Notes: generated by a model not told the origin, from the letters alone. Positions 17,689 through 26,728 are shown, counted from the first letter of the stretch. The stretch is DNA of 64,000 bases from Oceanispirochaeta crateris (GCF_008329965.1 NZ_CP036150.1:3080439-3144438), one strand, 5' to 3'. A program made the numbers and translations.

Positions 17689-20541
17689 ATGAGTAATTAT
17701 CAGAATAAATATAACCAGGCTGTTTCTGCCTATCTTCTTGAAGATTACGAAATGTCCAGAAAAATGACAGATTCACTTCTAAAGGAACAGGGAGGGAATC
17801 CTCTGCTCTACATTCTTTCAGGAAATATCTATGAGGCCCTGAAAGATTCGGATAAAGCGATTGAAAACTACAGAGAAGCCATTCATATGGCTCCTGAAAA
17901 CCCTGAAGCCTACAATAATCTTGGTGTTGCCTATAAGAATAAAGGAGATTTTGATAAGGCTGAAACTGCTTTTCTTCAGGCCGCAGAACTAGCCCCCGAT
18001 CGACCGGATATTAGCTATAATCTGGGAAATCTATTCAAAAAAAATGGGAAAATAATCGACGCGGAAATTTGGTATAAAAAATCAATAGAACAAGATCCGG
18101 CTTATATAAAAGCTTACAATAATTTGGGAACCATCTTTGAGCAGAATGAAGAATATGAGAAAGCGGAAGAGATATATCAGCAGGGTCTATCAATGGACAG
18201 AAATAATGCCACTCTTCACTACAATCTCGGTATAACCTATCAGGATAGAGGCCACCTGGACAAAGCCAAAACTCAATACGAGGAGTCCCTTAAATTTCGT
18301 CCTGGCTGGACACCCAGTCTCGGGAATCTTGGAGAAGTTCTTCAAAGCCAGGGAAATCTTGAGGAAGCTGAAAAAAAATTCTCACAACTTTTAAATAAAG
18401 AACCAGAAAATATCAGAGCCATCAACAGTATGGGTACAATTCATGCTAAAAAGGGCGAAGATGATAAGGCTAGACAGTATTTTAAAAGGGCATTGGCCAA
18501 GGATCCAACCTACAAGACGGCAACCCTGAACTTGAAACAACTCTATCTAAAAGAAAATGCTCTTCAGGAGGCCCTGGAGGAACTGAATAAACAGGCTAAT
18601 TATCACCCAGAGGATATGAACATCCGCCTTCAAATAGGATCAATCTTAACAAAGCAGGAAAGGTATAAAGAGGCAGAAAAAGTATACAACCATGTTCTGG
18701 ATAGGCAGCCTGACAATCTTGAAGCCTACAGATCACTTGCCGAACTCTATGCAATTGAACAGAGACCCGATCTTGTGAGGTCCTGTATTGTTGAAATATT
18801 CAAGCTTGACCCCAGTGACAAATCGATTTTATTGACCCTCTCTGAAACCTATCTGAAAGGTGAACGGTATGAAGAGGCACTCAAGTATATAAATGATTAT
18901 CTGGAAGAAACACCAGATGATAAAAAAGCACTTAGGATTAAAGCAAGGATTCTTCAGAAGACAGGTTCTCAGGAAGAAGCCTCGACTCTTTATGACCAGC
19001 TTGAAGATGATTCTGATTTGACAATGGATCCCAAAACACTAACGGATATGGCAGAGGCATATTTTCATTCTGGGAAAAGAGAAAAAGCCGTTGAAAAACT
19101 GGAATCACTCGTAAATCTCCAGGGATCATCTTCTGACATGGAAGATATTAACAACCTTGCAAAAACCCTGGATCTTTATGAAAAAACAGTCTCATCTTTT
19201 CATGAGGGATCTGAAAATTGGCACAACAATCTGGATAAGATGAGGCAGATAACCATACGGGATCTCCATCAAGATGATAATTCCAGCTATACAACTGGAC
19301 CAAGACCCGCAACCATACCTCTAGAGGAGGAGGATGCCGTCAGTCTCCTGGATATCAATGCCATGGAACCGGTGATCAGAATCAACGAAGAAGAGGATAC
19401 ATTATTCTTAGAAGAGGATAATGAGGACCTTTCCGAGATCTATACAGAGATGATGGAGGAAGACATGATTCCTCAGGAAGAAGAAGATGTAAAAGAGGCA
19501 TACCCCCACGGTACATCTGATCCTTCCTTTGGTACACCGCCCTTTTTGGGAGAACCATATCCAATGAATATGCCTTTTCCTGCCCCATCAGAGCCTTTGG
19601 ATGAGGAGCCTTTGGATGAGGAGCCTTTGGATGAGGAGCCTTTAGATGAGGAGCCTTTAGATGAGGAGCCTTTGGATGAGGAGCCTTTAGATGAGGAGCC
19701 TTTAGATGAGGAGCCTTTAGATGAGGAGCCTTTAGATGAGGAGCCTTTAGATGAGGAGCCTTTAGATGAGGAGCCTTTAGATGAGGAGCCTTTAGATGAG
19801 GAGCCTTTAGATGAGGAGCCTTTAGATGAGGAGCCTTTAGATGAGGAGCCTTTAGATGAGGAGCCTTTAGATGAGGAGCCTTTAGATGAGGAGCCTTTAG
19901 ATGAGGAGCCTTTAGATGAGGAGCCTTTAGATGAGGAGCCTTTAGATGAGGAGCCTTTAGATGAGGAGCCTTTAGATGAGGAGCCTTTAGATGAGGAGCC
20001 TTTAGATGAGGAGCCTTTAGATGAGGAGCCTTTAGATGAGGAGCCTTTAGATGAGGAGCCTTTAGATGAGGAGCCTTTAGATGAAGAGCCTTTAGATGAA
20101 GAGCCTTTAGATGAGAAGCCTCTGAAAGAAAATCCTCCGGCTCCAGCAAAGCAGCCCCCCAAACCCCAGGGTAGAAACCCTCTGGAGGAAAGGGAGCAAT
20201 TTGAACCCCAGTTGGATATAGCGGGAATGATGAATTATTTGTTCACTCTCTCCCATGATCTACCAGAAGATAAAAGACAGGTTCTGATAGACAAGGCAAT
20301 CCCCCTCAAGATGGCTTCTGTGGTCAAAAGGCTTTCCGGAGGCAAACATTTCAAGGATAAGGTTTCAAGTTACGACAGAAGAAACGAAACTCGCCTGGAC
20401 TTCCAGATAAGTGAATCCAGGATGAAAAAATCTCTGTCAGCCTTTAGAAATCTGACCAGTGAACACCCTGATAACCTCATCAGTTCTGCATTTACCAAAA
20501 AGATGGATGAACTGATGACAAAAATAAAACCTTATCTCTAA
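17689..20541 (+). CDS. TPR protein with a long EPLDE pentapeptide repeat
   Basis: 950 residues without a signal peptide. Residues about 1-480 are tandem 34-residue tetratricopeptide repeats (for example NPEAYNNLGVAYKNKGDFDK), a protein-interaction solenoid. An acidic linker follows (about 545-630). From about 635 come 35 exact EPLDE units and one KPLKE, making a highly acidic, probably disordered tether. A conserved-looking helical C-terminal domain (about 840-950, with LDIAGMMNYLFTLSHDLPEDK) ends the protein. It is probably cotranscribed with the LamG/fn3 gene. Because the DNA repeat unit is 15 bp, changes in copy number would stay in frame. The partner is unknown. Confidence 0.85.
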   Translation: MSNYQNKYNQAVSAYLLEDYEMSRKMTDSLLKEQGGNPLLYILSGNIYEALKDSDKAIENYREAIHMAPENPEAYNNLGVAYKNKGDFDKAETAFLQAAELAPDRPDISYNLGNLFKKNGKIIDAEIWYKKSIEQDPAYIKAYNNLGTIFEQNEEYEKAEEIYQQGLSMDRNNATLHYNLGITYQDRGHLDKAKTQYEESLKFRPGWTPSLGNLGEVLQSQGNLEEAEKKFSQLLNKEPENIRAINSMGTIHAKKGEDDKARQYFKRALAKDPTYKTATLNLKQLYLKENALQEALEELNKQANYHPEDMNIRLQIGSILTKQERYKEAEKVYNHVLDRQPDNLEAYRSLAELYAIEQRPDLVRSCIVEIFKLDPSDKSILLTLSETYLKGERYEEALKYINDYLEETPDDKKALRIKARILQKTGSQEEASTLYDQLEDDSDLTMDPKTLTDMAEAYFHSGKREKAVEKLESLVNLQGSSSDMEDINNLAKTLDLYEKTVSSFHEGSENWHNNLDKMRQITIRDLHQDDNSSYTTGPRPATIPLEEEDAVSLLDINAMEPVIRINEEEDTLFLEEDNEDLSEIYTEMMEEDMIPQEEEDVKEAYPHGTSDPSFGTPPFLGEPYPMNMPFPAPSEPLDEEPLDEEPLDEEPLDEEPLDEEPLDEEPLDEEPLDEEPLDEEPLDEEPLDEEPLDEEPLDEEPLDEEPLDEEPLDEEPLDEEPLDEEPLDEEPLDEEPLDEEPLDEEPLDEEPLDEEPLDEEPLDEEPLDEEPLDEEPLDEEPLDEEPLDEEPLDEEPLDEEPLDEEPLDEKPLKENPPAPAKQPPKPQGRNPLEEREQFEPQLDIAGMMNYLFTLSHDLPEDKRQVLIDKAIPLKMASVVKRLSGGKHFKDKVSSYDRRNETRLDFQISESRMKKSLSAFRNLTSEHPDNLISSAFTKKMDELMTKIKPYL
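19591..20130 (+). repeat. 15-bp coding minisatellite (35 EPLDE units plus one degenerate unit)
   Basis: The unit is GAGCCTTTAGATGAG. Units 1, 2, 3 and 6 use TTG instead of TTA for Leu, two units near the end use GAA for the final Glu, and the last unit (20116-20130) encodes KPLKE. From 19681 to 20070 there are 26 consecutive identical copies (390 bp). Variants at the edges and identity in the centre fit recent expansion by slippage or unequal crossover. Confidence 0.98.
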
Positions 20542-20572
20542 TTCTGTATACCCCCATCTTCTGGATTCATTA

Positions 20573-21409
20573 TTAAAGTTGTTTGTGATCTTTCAATTTT
20601 ACTTCAAACCGTTCCAGGTCTTTACCGGTCAGAGGATTTTCCTCTCCATTCATGACAAGACTCAAAGCGTCCAGTTCTGATGCGGAGAATCTGACAGATC
20701 CCCGAATATGATTATCGAAAGCTTCCATGGCGATTGGACAAACAAGGGATACGAGTCTGTGAATTTCTTCGGCATAAACTCGTATTTCCATCTGAGCATG
20801 GGCATCCATTCTCAATTTCAGGAAATGAAACATATTTTTAAGATCCATCTGCCAGTACCATTCTGTATAAAGGCTTAAAGGCAGGTTTATCCTGGCAAGC
20901 TCACGTGCAACATTTTCATCAAGCAAAGCACTATAGTTATCATAGACCTGTTTCTGTTCATCTTCCAGGAGAGTTCTGACTCTCTCTTTTAATTCCGATG
21001 GAATTTCATCGGTGGAACGTCCCTGTTTGTTATCCTGACTTTGAAATGCTATATCCTCTGGGTCAGGAACATAAAATTCATTTTTCATAACACTGTATCG
21101 TCCGGAGATCTCATTGACTCGGGCCGTTCTATGCCTGACCCACTGACGGGCAACAAATATGGGCATCTTGGTATGAAAAGTAAAAACAACCTGCTCAAAA
21201 GGGGATGTATGCTCATTCCTGAGAAGATAGTTGATCAGCCCTTTGTCTTCCCTGAATGACTTTGTTCCACTACCATAGGAGACTCTCGCCGATTGAACAA
21301 TCCTATCATCACTGCCCATATAATCAACGAGACGAACAAATCCTTTATCCAGTACGGGAAACTCCTTATCCAGAACAGCCTCTGCTTCGGGAATACTGCT
21401 ATGACCCAT
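20573..21409 (-). CDS. thyX: Flavin-dependent thymidylate synthase
   Basis: 278 residues. It makes dTMP from dUMP using methylenetetrahydrofolate, NADPH and FAD. The ThyX signature is present as RHRTARVNEISGRYS, a version of RHRxxSxNxxSxRY in which the first Ser is Ala. Other conserved parts are SPFEQVVFTFHTKMPIFVARQW and LRMDAHAQMEIRVYAEEI. ATG at 21409 with AGGAGATAT upstream. It lies 35 nt downstream of yigZ on the same strand, probably in one transcript. No ThyA gene is in the window. Confidence 0.95.
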   Translation of the reverse strand: MGHSSIPEAEAVLDKEFPVLDKGFVRLVDYMGSDDRIVQSARVSYGSGTKSFREDKGLINYLLRNEHTSPFEQVVFTFHTKMPIFVARQWVRHRTARVNEISGRYSVMKNEFYVPDPEDIAFQSQDNKQGRSTDEIPSELKERVRTLLEDEQKQVYDNYSALLDENVARELARINLPLSLYTEWYWQMDLKNMFHFLKLRMDAHAQMEIRVYAEEIHRLVSLVCPIAMEAFDNHIRGSVRFSASELDALSLVMNGEENPLTGKDLERFEVKLKDHKQL

Positions 21410-21444
21410 GATATCTCCTTCAATCCGATTTATTGAGCTGTATT

Positions 21445-22065
21445 TTAATTGCTATCGCAATCCTGTACAACAAGATCCACTCTTCCGCTAGAATATTCCT
21501 GGATAAGATCCCGACAGTTGTCGACATTTTTTTCGGGAACCAGACACATCATTACAACGTTTTCTGAAAATTCTTCACGAATATCTTTTGCTTCTACGTC
21601 CAGAAGGATTGCCTTAATACTTTCAAATTGACCATAACTGCACAGAAGTGAAACATTTGAATAATTCAGCTTCTCTTCTGTCTTTAGCCCATCTAGAACA
21701 TTTTTTGCAGCCTGGGTATATGCACTGACCAGTCCCCCTGTTCCCAGTTTTGTTCCTCCGAAGTATCTGATAACAAATAGAGCGATATACGTAATCCCAC
21801 TGCCCTTTAAAACTTCCAACACTGGACGTCCAGCCGTTCCATGGGGTTCACCATCATCACTCAACCCGTAGAGAGTTCCCAAATCTCCTAAAACAGAAGC
21901 CCAGACAACATGTGTCGCTCCCGGATACTCCTGTCTCAACCGTTTCAAATGTCCTCGAACCTCCTGCTCATCTTGAACGGGATATACCAGGCTAATGAAT
22001 TTTGATTTCTGAACTGTAAACTCTGTTTCTGCTATTTCTGAGGGGATAATAATTTTTTTTAACAT
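21445..22065 (-). CDS. yigZ: YigZ/IMPACT family protein (UPF0029)
   Basis: 206 residues, the standard length. The N-terminal UPF0029 domain carries the signature GEPHGTAGRPVLEVL followed by RYFGGTKLGTGGLVSAYTQA. The C-terminal part resembles the DUF1949 ferredoxin-like domain. Homologues are linked to translation control, but the bacterial role is unclear. It is first in a two-gene unit with thyX, with a good promoter upstream. Confidence 0.9.
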   Translation of the reverse strand: MLKKIIIPSEIAETEFTVQKSKFISLVYPVQDEQEVRGHLKRLRQEYPGATHVVWASVLGDLGTLYGLSDDGEPHGTAGRPVLEVLKGSGITYIALFVIRYFGGTKLGTGGLVSAYTQAAKNVLDGLKTEEKLNYSNVSLLCSYGQFESIKAILLDVEAKDIREEFSENVVMMCLVPEKNVDNCRDLIQEYSSGRVDLVVQDCDSN

Positions 22066-22089
22066 TTTTTTCCTGTTTTATAAAAATGT

Positions 22090-22119
22090 ACTATAATTTC
22101 CTATAGTAAATAAAGTCAA
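22090..22119 (-). promoter_or_regulatory. Promoter for yigZ-thyX
   Basis: On the minus strand TTGACT (22119-22114) is separated by 18 nt from TATAGT (22095-22090), about 24 nt before the yigZ start. Found by inspection. Confidence 0.55.
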
Positions 22120-22249
22120 ATTCATGCTTTACCACATCCTTTAGCGGCTCAATTTCTGTCCCCTGAACATTGTGTAAATGATGAATTTATTGTATTATAC
22201 GAAATTCACAATATTGATTTTTAATTTATGCAGCTGCTGAGGAGCGATA

Positions 22250-23674
22250 GTGATAAAAAAAGATTTTCCTAAAGTACACTATTATGATCAGGACTTTGTA
22301 GATATTTACAACCGGTCATGGGCGTGGATACAGGATAACTGGTTTAAAGGAGATTCTGAAAATAGACTAAAAAACAGTTTCTTCAACCATAAGGAGAACA
22401 CAAGTGTGGACCTTTTTGAAACCTGTATGTCCACCTTTTTCCTAGTGTATTACAATATGAAATACCCTGTGGCTCCCATGCTTGATAACTTTTACTTGTT
22501 ACAGGAAGAAAATGGAGCCATCCGGTCCAATTACAGTGTAGAAACATCTGAACCTGTTTTTACTGAGGGTAACCCAGAAGGAGCCTCACCACCCCTTTTG
22601 GCATGGGTGGAATATAACCTCTATCATAAAGTAGGCCAGAAAAAGAGAATTAAAGAGATAATGCCCCATCTTGAACGATATTATACCTGGTTGGATGAGA
22701 CATTTAAGGATCAGGATTCCGGTCTTTATGAGGTTCCTCTCGAAGCGACGAAAATGACCAATTCTCCTCGATCTAAAATGAAATTCGCCGTGGACTTCAA
22801 TTCTCAACAGGCACTGAACTCTCTTTACATGTCTGCTTTGGGTGATATTCTGAACGATAAAGAACTCAGCTTCAAATATAAGAAACAGTATTTTTCACTA
22901 AAAACCAGAATCAATACCCTGATGTGGAATCAGGATGATAATCTATATTACGATTTAGATGAGGATCTCGAACAGGTACAGGTTAAGACCGCAGCCTCTT
23001 TTTGGCCTCTCCTGGCTGAAATACCAAATGAAGCCCGGGCGGAAGGATTAATTGAAAATCTCAAGGATCCTGATTCTTTTGGTACAGATAATCCCTTTCC
23101 TTCTCTTGCAGTCAGTGAACCGGATTTTGATAAGAAAGGTAATGGATTCTGCGGTTCCGTATATCCCTTTCTTACCTTCATGATCATCAAAGGTCTTGAA
23201 AAATACGGGCGATATGATTTTGCCAGAGAGTGCTCTATCCGTCATATGTACTATATCCTTGATACATTTCATCCTGACGGCAACAAAAAAGGAACTCTTT
23301 GGGAAGCGTATTCACCAATAAGTGAAGGCCCTGCCATCTGGAAGGATGAGAATCAGGAAAATAAACAGCTCTTCTTGACCTATGCAGCCCTATCAACAAT
23401 AACCCTTATGATAGAAAACATTGTTGGACTCTATATCAGTCTTCCCCGTAAAACGGTCGACTGGATAGTACCGACTCTGGAACTCATGGGAATAGAAGAC
23501 TTATCATTGAAACGGAATATGATTACCATTTTGAGCAACAAGAGTGGTCGTGGATGGGAAATTAGACTTGAGTCTGAAAAATTGTATTACTTTACAATTG
23601 ATATTTTGGGAGAGAAGAAGAAAACACTTCCAATTCCTTCCGGGAAATGCTCAATGCTCATAGACAAACTATAA
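22250..23674 (+). CDS. GH63/MGH1-like glycoside hydrolase
   Basis: 474 residues. The sequence looks like an (alpha/alpha)6-barrel of the trehalase/GH63/mannosylglycerate-hydrolase superfamily. Supporting segments are DLFETCMSTFFLVYYNM, FAVDFNSQQALNSLYM, MWNQDDNLYYDLDED, AASFWPLLAEI, GSVYPFLTFMIIKGLEKYG and KGTLWEAYSP. There is no signal peptide, so it should act in the cytoplasm. The exact glycoside is not readable. GTG start at 22250 with GAGGAG 5 nt upstream. It is monocistronic, followed by a strong terminator shared with recR. Confidence 0.7.
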   Translation: MIKKDFPKVHYYDQDFVDIYNRSWAWIQDNWFKGDSENRLKNSFFNHKENTSVDLFETCMSTFFLVYYNMKYPVAPMLDNFYLLQEENGAIRSNYSVETSEPVFTEGNPEGASPPLLAWVEYNLYHKVGQKKRIKEIMPHLERYYTWLDETFKDQDSGLYEVPLEATKMTNSPRSKMKFAVDFNSQQALNSLYMSALGDILNDKELSFKYKKQYFSLKTRINTLMWNQDDNLYYDLDEDLEQVQVKTAASFWPLLAEIPNEARAEGLIENLKDPDSFGTDNPFPSLAVSEPDFDKKGNGFCGSVYPFLTFMIIKGLEKYGRYDFARECSIRHMYYILDTFHPDGNKKGTLWEAYSPISEGPAIWKDENQENKQLFLTYAALSTITLMIENIVGLYISLPRKTVDWIVPTLELMGIEDLSLKRNMITILSNKSGRGWEIRLESEKLYYFTIDILGEKKKTLPIPSGKCSMLIDKL

Positions 23675-23693
23675 TTGAAATGTATTTGAAAAG

Positions 23694-23722
23694 CCTGATT
23701 CCTAGTGGATCAGGTTTTTTTT
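23694..23722. terminator. Bidirectional terminator between the glycosidase gene and recR
   Basis: An 8-bp stem (23694-23701 with 23707-23714, one G-U pair) and a 5-nt loop are followed by eight T on the plus strand. On the minus strand the hairpin is followed by CTTTTC. Confidence 0.85.
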
Positions 23723-24308
23723 AGTAGTTCATCCTTCCTTTTAAGGCCCTGGAAATACTCATCTTATCAGCATATTCCATATCGCCTCCTACAGGTAGAC
23801 CAGATGCAATTCTGGAAATTTCGATCTCTTTGCCTTCCAGAAGATGTTTTATATAAAGAGCTGTTGAATCACCTTCCAGAGTCGGATTTGTTGCCAATAT
23901 CAACTCTTTGACTCCCAGAGTGTTAATCCTGTCCAGGAGGCGATCAAATCCAAGCTCTGTGGGCCCTATGCCGTCTAAGGGGGAGAGAACACCGTGGAGG
24001 ACAAAGTAGAGGCCCTTATAGTCTCCTGTGCTCTCTATCATCATAATATCCTGTGATTCTTCAACAACGCAAAGAGTCAATTCATCCCTGTCTTTTGAAC
24101 TGCAAATGCTGCATAATTCCTCTTCGGTATAATTTCCACATTGGCTGCATTTGTGAATTTTTTCTTTCAATTCTGCAATGGACTGTCCCAGAACTCTGTT
24201 GTAAGATTCCTCCCCTTTAAGGAGTGAGTAAGCCATACGAGAAGCACTTTTCTTCCCGATACCTGGAAGTCTGGACAAAAGGACTATTAGATTCTCAAGG
24301 GTGTTCAT
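23721..24308 (-). CDS. recR: Recombination protein RecR
   Basis: 195 residues, normal length. It acts with RecF and RecO to load RecA at gaps. It has an N-terminal helix-hairpin-helix (LLSRLPGIGKKSASRMAYSLL), a four-Cys zinc finger (CSQCGNYTEEELCSIC), and a Toprim domain (LCVVEESQDIMMIESTG and ILATNPTLEGDSTALYI). It starts 2 nt after ybaB stops, in the common dnaX-ybaB-recR order. Confidence 0.97.
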   Translation of the reverse strand: MNTLENLIVLLSRLPGIGKKSASRMAYSLLKGEESYNRVLGQSIAELKEKIHKCSQCGNYTEEELCSICSSKDRDELTLCVVEESQDIMMIESTGDYKGLYFVLHGVLSPLDGIGPTELGFDRLLDRINTLGVKELILATNPTLEGDSTALYIKHLLEGKEIEISRIASGLPVGGDMEYADKMSISRALKGRMNY

Positions 24309-24310
24309 AC

Positions 24311-24631
24311 TCAGATCCCTGGAAAACCCGGAGGCAGGGGCATACCGGAAAGTTCAGAGACTTCTTCTCTAATTTTTTCTTTGATTTTGATCGTGGCTGC
24401 AGAACATGAGGAAACAATCAACTCTTCCAACATCTTCACATCCCGGGGATCAACAGCAATAGGATCTATGGTAAGCCCCGTAATTTCCATCTGTCCATTG
24501 ATCCTGACTTTTACAAGTCCACCGCCGGAACTGCCTTCTGCTTCAATGGTTTTCAGCTTCTCCTGAACTTCTCCCATTTTGCCTTGCATCTCCTGCAAAT
24601 TTTTCATCATATCCATTGGATTAAAACTCAT
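24311..24631 (-). CDS. ybaB: YbaB/EbfC nucleoid-associated protein
   Basis: 106 residues, standard for this small dimeric DNA-binding family. The N-terminus is MDMMKNLQEMQGKMGEVQEKL, followed by GGGLVKVRINGQMEITGLTIDP. The Borrelia homologue EbfC binds DNA broadly. Its ATG overlaps the stop of the dnaX tau frame as ATGA, so ybaB is translationally coupled to the frameshifted product, which supports expression of that frame. Confidence 0.93.
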   Translation of the reverse strand: MSFNPMDMMKNLQEMQGKMGEVQEKLKTIEAEGSSGGGLVKVRINGQMEITGLTIDPIAVDPRDVKMLEELIVSSCSAATIKIKEKIREEVSELSGMPLPPGFPGI

Positions 24632-26335
24632 ACCGAACTCCTGTTAATAATCGTTCCACGGAATATATTCCGAACAAGTTCAACCTGCTCTTCTATCTCT
24701 TCATCTACTGACAAATCTTCAGATTGATTGATAACCGTTTTTAAACTCACTTCCCAACCAAGCTGTTCTTTTATAATATTTTCTATTTCCCTGCTTTCCT
24801 TCTCAATGAATGTGCTTTCAAAGGGGCTATCAAAACTGAGAGACAGGTTTGGATTCTCAAAATTCCAATGCCTGGATTTTTCCATTGCCGCAGCGAGAGA
24901 GTGACGGTCTTGTCTGAGAGCCTTGAGAATCTCTTTTTTCATTTCCTCAAGAGAAGGAATCGATTTCGTTGATGTTTCCAAAGTTGTGGTAGGTTCTGCC
25001 TTAGGAGGAACAGAAATAGGCTCTGTTTCTACGGGTATTGAATCAGCTGAGGGACCGGAGCTGAGAACAGAATGAGAAGACTCTTTACGGCTCTGCAACT
25101 TCTTGTTGAACGCATCTGTGAGACCCGCCTCAGGCTGTTTTAATTTTTTTTTTAGCCTCATCCTGTGGAGGATGAATATGAACGGAAGATGAATTTTCAA
25201 GTTGATCCTTCATGCGTCCCAGTTCTTCAAGGAGGGCCTTAGGATCAATATGGTACCGGATTGAAGACAAACGGCTCACCAACAACTCAAGTTCAAATCG
25301 TGGATTCAGAGAATATCGAATATCCCTGAAAAGCTTGATCACTTCTTCCAGAGCCCATTCAATCTGTCGTGAATTCAAAAGTTCAAATACAATGCTGGAA
25401 AAGCGATCTGCCGTATAACCCAGTAGAGATTCTTTTTTAACACCATGAAATATGAACAGAACATTTCTCAAATACTCTGCCAGGTCTATGATGAATTGCT
25501 CAACAGAAACTCCACCGGAAAGGATCGTATCTAAAAGATCCATAGATTCCTCAGTCTTTTCCTCCACTAACAGAGTGATAAGATTGTTCAATTGGTCCAT
25601 TCCAATAAGACCAAGTTTTTCTCTGATTTTATCTAAGGTAATGTGACCATCTGAAAAAGAGACTATCTGATCAAAGAGAGTATAGGCGTCGCGAACGGAA
25701 CCGGTTGCTTCCCGGGCAATCCAAAAGAGGGCATCCTCATCAAATTTGACCGCAATTTCATCACAGACCGCTGCCAGGAGTCTTTTAATCTCACTCACCT
25801 CTACCAGCCTGAAATTAAACTGCTGACACCGTGAGCGGATTGTGGCCGGCACTTTATGAATTTCAGTCGTCGCAAATATGAAGATGATATATGGAGGTGG
25901 TTCCTCTATTGTCTTTAACAGTGCATTAAAAGCACTGTTGGAAAGCATATGCACCTCATCAATGATATAAATCTTATATCGTGAGCTCCCTGGACCAAAG
26001 AGAACTTCATCCTTGATTTCACGGATGTCATTTACACCTGTGTTGGAGGCCCCATCAATTTCGATGACATCCATGGAATTTCCACGGGCTATTTCTTTGC
26101 AATTGGAACAGACACCACAAGGAGTGATAGAAGCTCCCCTTTCACAATTGAGAGAACGGGCTAAGATTCGGGCCGAAGAAGTTTTTCCTACCCCTCTAGG
26201 TCCTGAAAACAGATACGCATGAGCTATCCTATTATTTTCAATTGAGTTTTTAAGAGTCGCTACAACAAAATCCTGGCCGGAGAGTTCCACCAGAGACTGA
26301 GGTCGTTTCCGTGAGGCAGTTACTTCAAATTCCAT
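24628..26335 (-). CDS. dnaX: DNA polymerase III gamma/tau subunit with an internal frameshift site
   Basis: The zero frame (26335 to 25130) encodes a 401-residue gamma-like product with the full AAA+ clamp loader: Walker A GPRGVGKTSSARIL, zinc site CGVCSNCKEIA, IDEVHMLSNSAFNALLKTIEEPP and sensor SRCQQF. It ends 4 codons after a run of ten A (25144-25153 as T on the plus strand). A second frame continues to 24628 for 171 residues. Joining KKK to LKQPEAGLTDAF through a net loss of one A gives a 568-residue tau. That reading frame has its own conserved-looking domain and is coupled to ybaB by ATGA. The A-run resembles the transcriptional-slippage site of Thermus dnaX. A homopolymer sequencing error is the alternative. 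Confidence 0.9.
25144..25153 (-). promoter_or_regulatory. A10 slippage site in dnaX
   Basis: Ten consecutive A on the coding strand sit at the exact point where the two dnaX frames can be joined. Standard decoding reaches a stop four codons later. Loss of one A in the mRNA, or a +1 ribosomal shift, opens the tau frame. The -1 shift used by Escherichia coli dnaX would not. Confidence 0.7.
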
Positions 26336-26394
26336 AGTCTTTTATTATATCTGAAAGGTGGTCAGTCATCAAGCTTGAGCAAAGGACAAAAAAA

Positions 26395-26500
26395 TCCCCT
26401 CAGCTCCTCTCAAGCGAGCCATGGCACATCAAACAACCGCTTACGGCTGCTACCTTCCGATCCTGACCGGGTTGGGCGGTGTTCAATTGCATGGAGCCTG
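26395..26500 (-). ncRNA. ffs: Signal recognition particle RNA (small bacterial type)
   Basis: The minus strand carries the universally conserved SRP domain IV core, GGTCAGGATCGGAAGGTAGC and following bases (26469-26445), with the GGAAG-type tetraloop between the symmetric and asymmetric loops that bind Ffh and FtsY. The ends pair (CAG-G-CTCC with GGAGCTG, one bulge), and GGGGATTTTTTT follows as a likely terminator. The boundaries are estimated from this helix. It lies between tRNA-Ser(GGA) and dnaX on the same strand. Confidence 0.92.
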
Positions 26501-26523
26501 AAAATCAACACTGAAGGGAAATA

Positions 26524-26608
26524 CGGAGAAGGGGGGATTCGAACCCCCGGTACCTTGCGGTACATACGCTTTCCAAGCGCACACCTTCGGCCTCTCGGTC
26601 ACCTCTCC
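26524..26608 (-). tRNA. tRNA-Ser(GGA)
   Basis: An 85-nt class II tRNA. Acceptor stem GGAGAGG/CTTCTCC, anticodon loop TTGGAAA (anticodon GGA, reading UCC/UCU), long variable arm and TTCGAAT T-loop. Discriminator G; CCA is not encoded. Confidence 0.95.
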
Positions 26609-26649
26609 AAAAAATTAATGAAATAAATCAGAATAGACTCACTCCAATA

Positions 26650-26723
26650 TATGCCCAAGAGGGTTCGAACCTCTGACCTTCAATTCCGCAAACTGACGCT
26701 CTATCCAGCTGAGCTATGGGCAC
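26650..26723 (-). tRNA. tRNA-Arg(GCG)
   Basis: A 74-nt class I tRNA. Acceptor GTGCCCA/TGGGCAT, D-arm with GGA (including A20, an arginine identity base), anticodon stem TCAGT/ATTGA with loop TTGCGGA, so anticodon GCG (reads CGC/CGU). Discriminator A; no encoded CCA. Most bacteria use ACG, edited to inosine, for this box. Confidence 0.9.
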
Positions 26724-26728
26724 ATGTT

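Noticed and set aside
19591-20130. CRISPR-like repeat array
   Set aside because: The 15-bp units are directly contiguous with no spacers and encode a pentapeptide in frame with a real protein.
19382-20162. Two long minus-strand open frames (SSSKG and HLKAP repeats) opposite the EPLDE tract
   Set aside because: Two reverse frames of a 15-bp stop-free unit are open automatically. They have no RBS and no sequence beyond the repeat.
24628-25200. Independent gene beginning at the ATG at 25200 for the tau C-terminal frame
   Set aside because: That ATG lies inside dnaX zero-frame coding sequence without an RBS. Joining at the A10 run gives a continuous tau protein instead.
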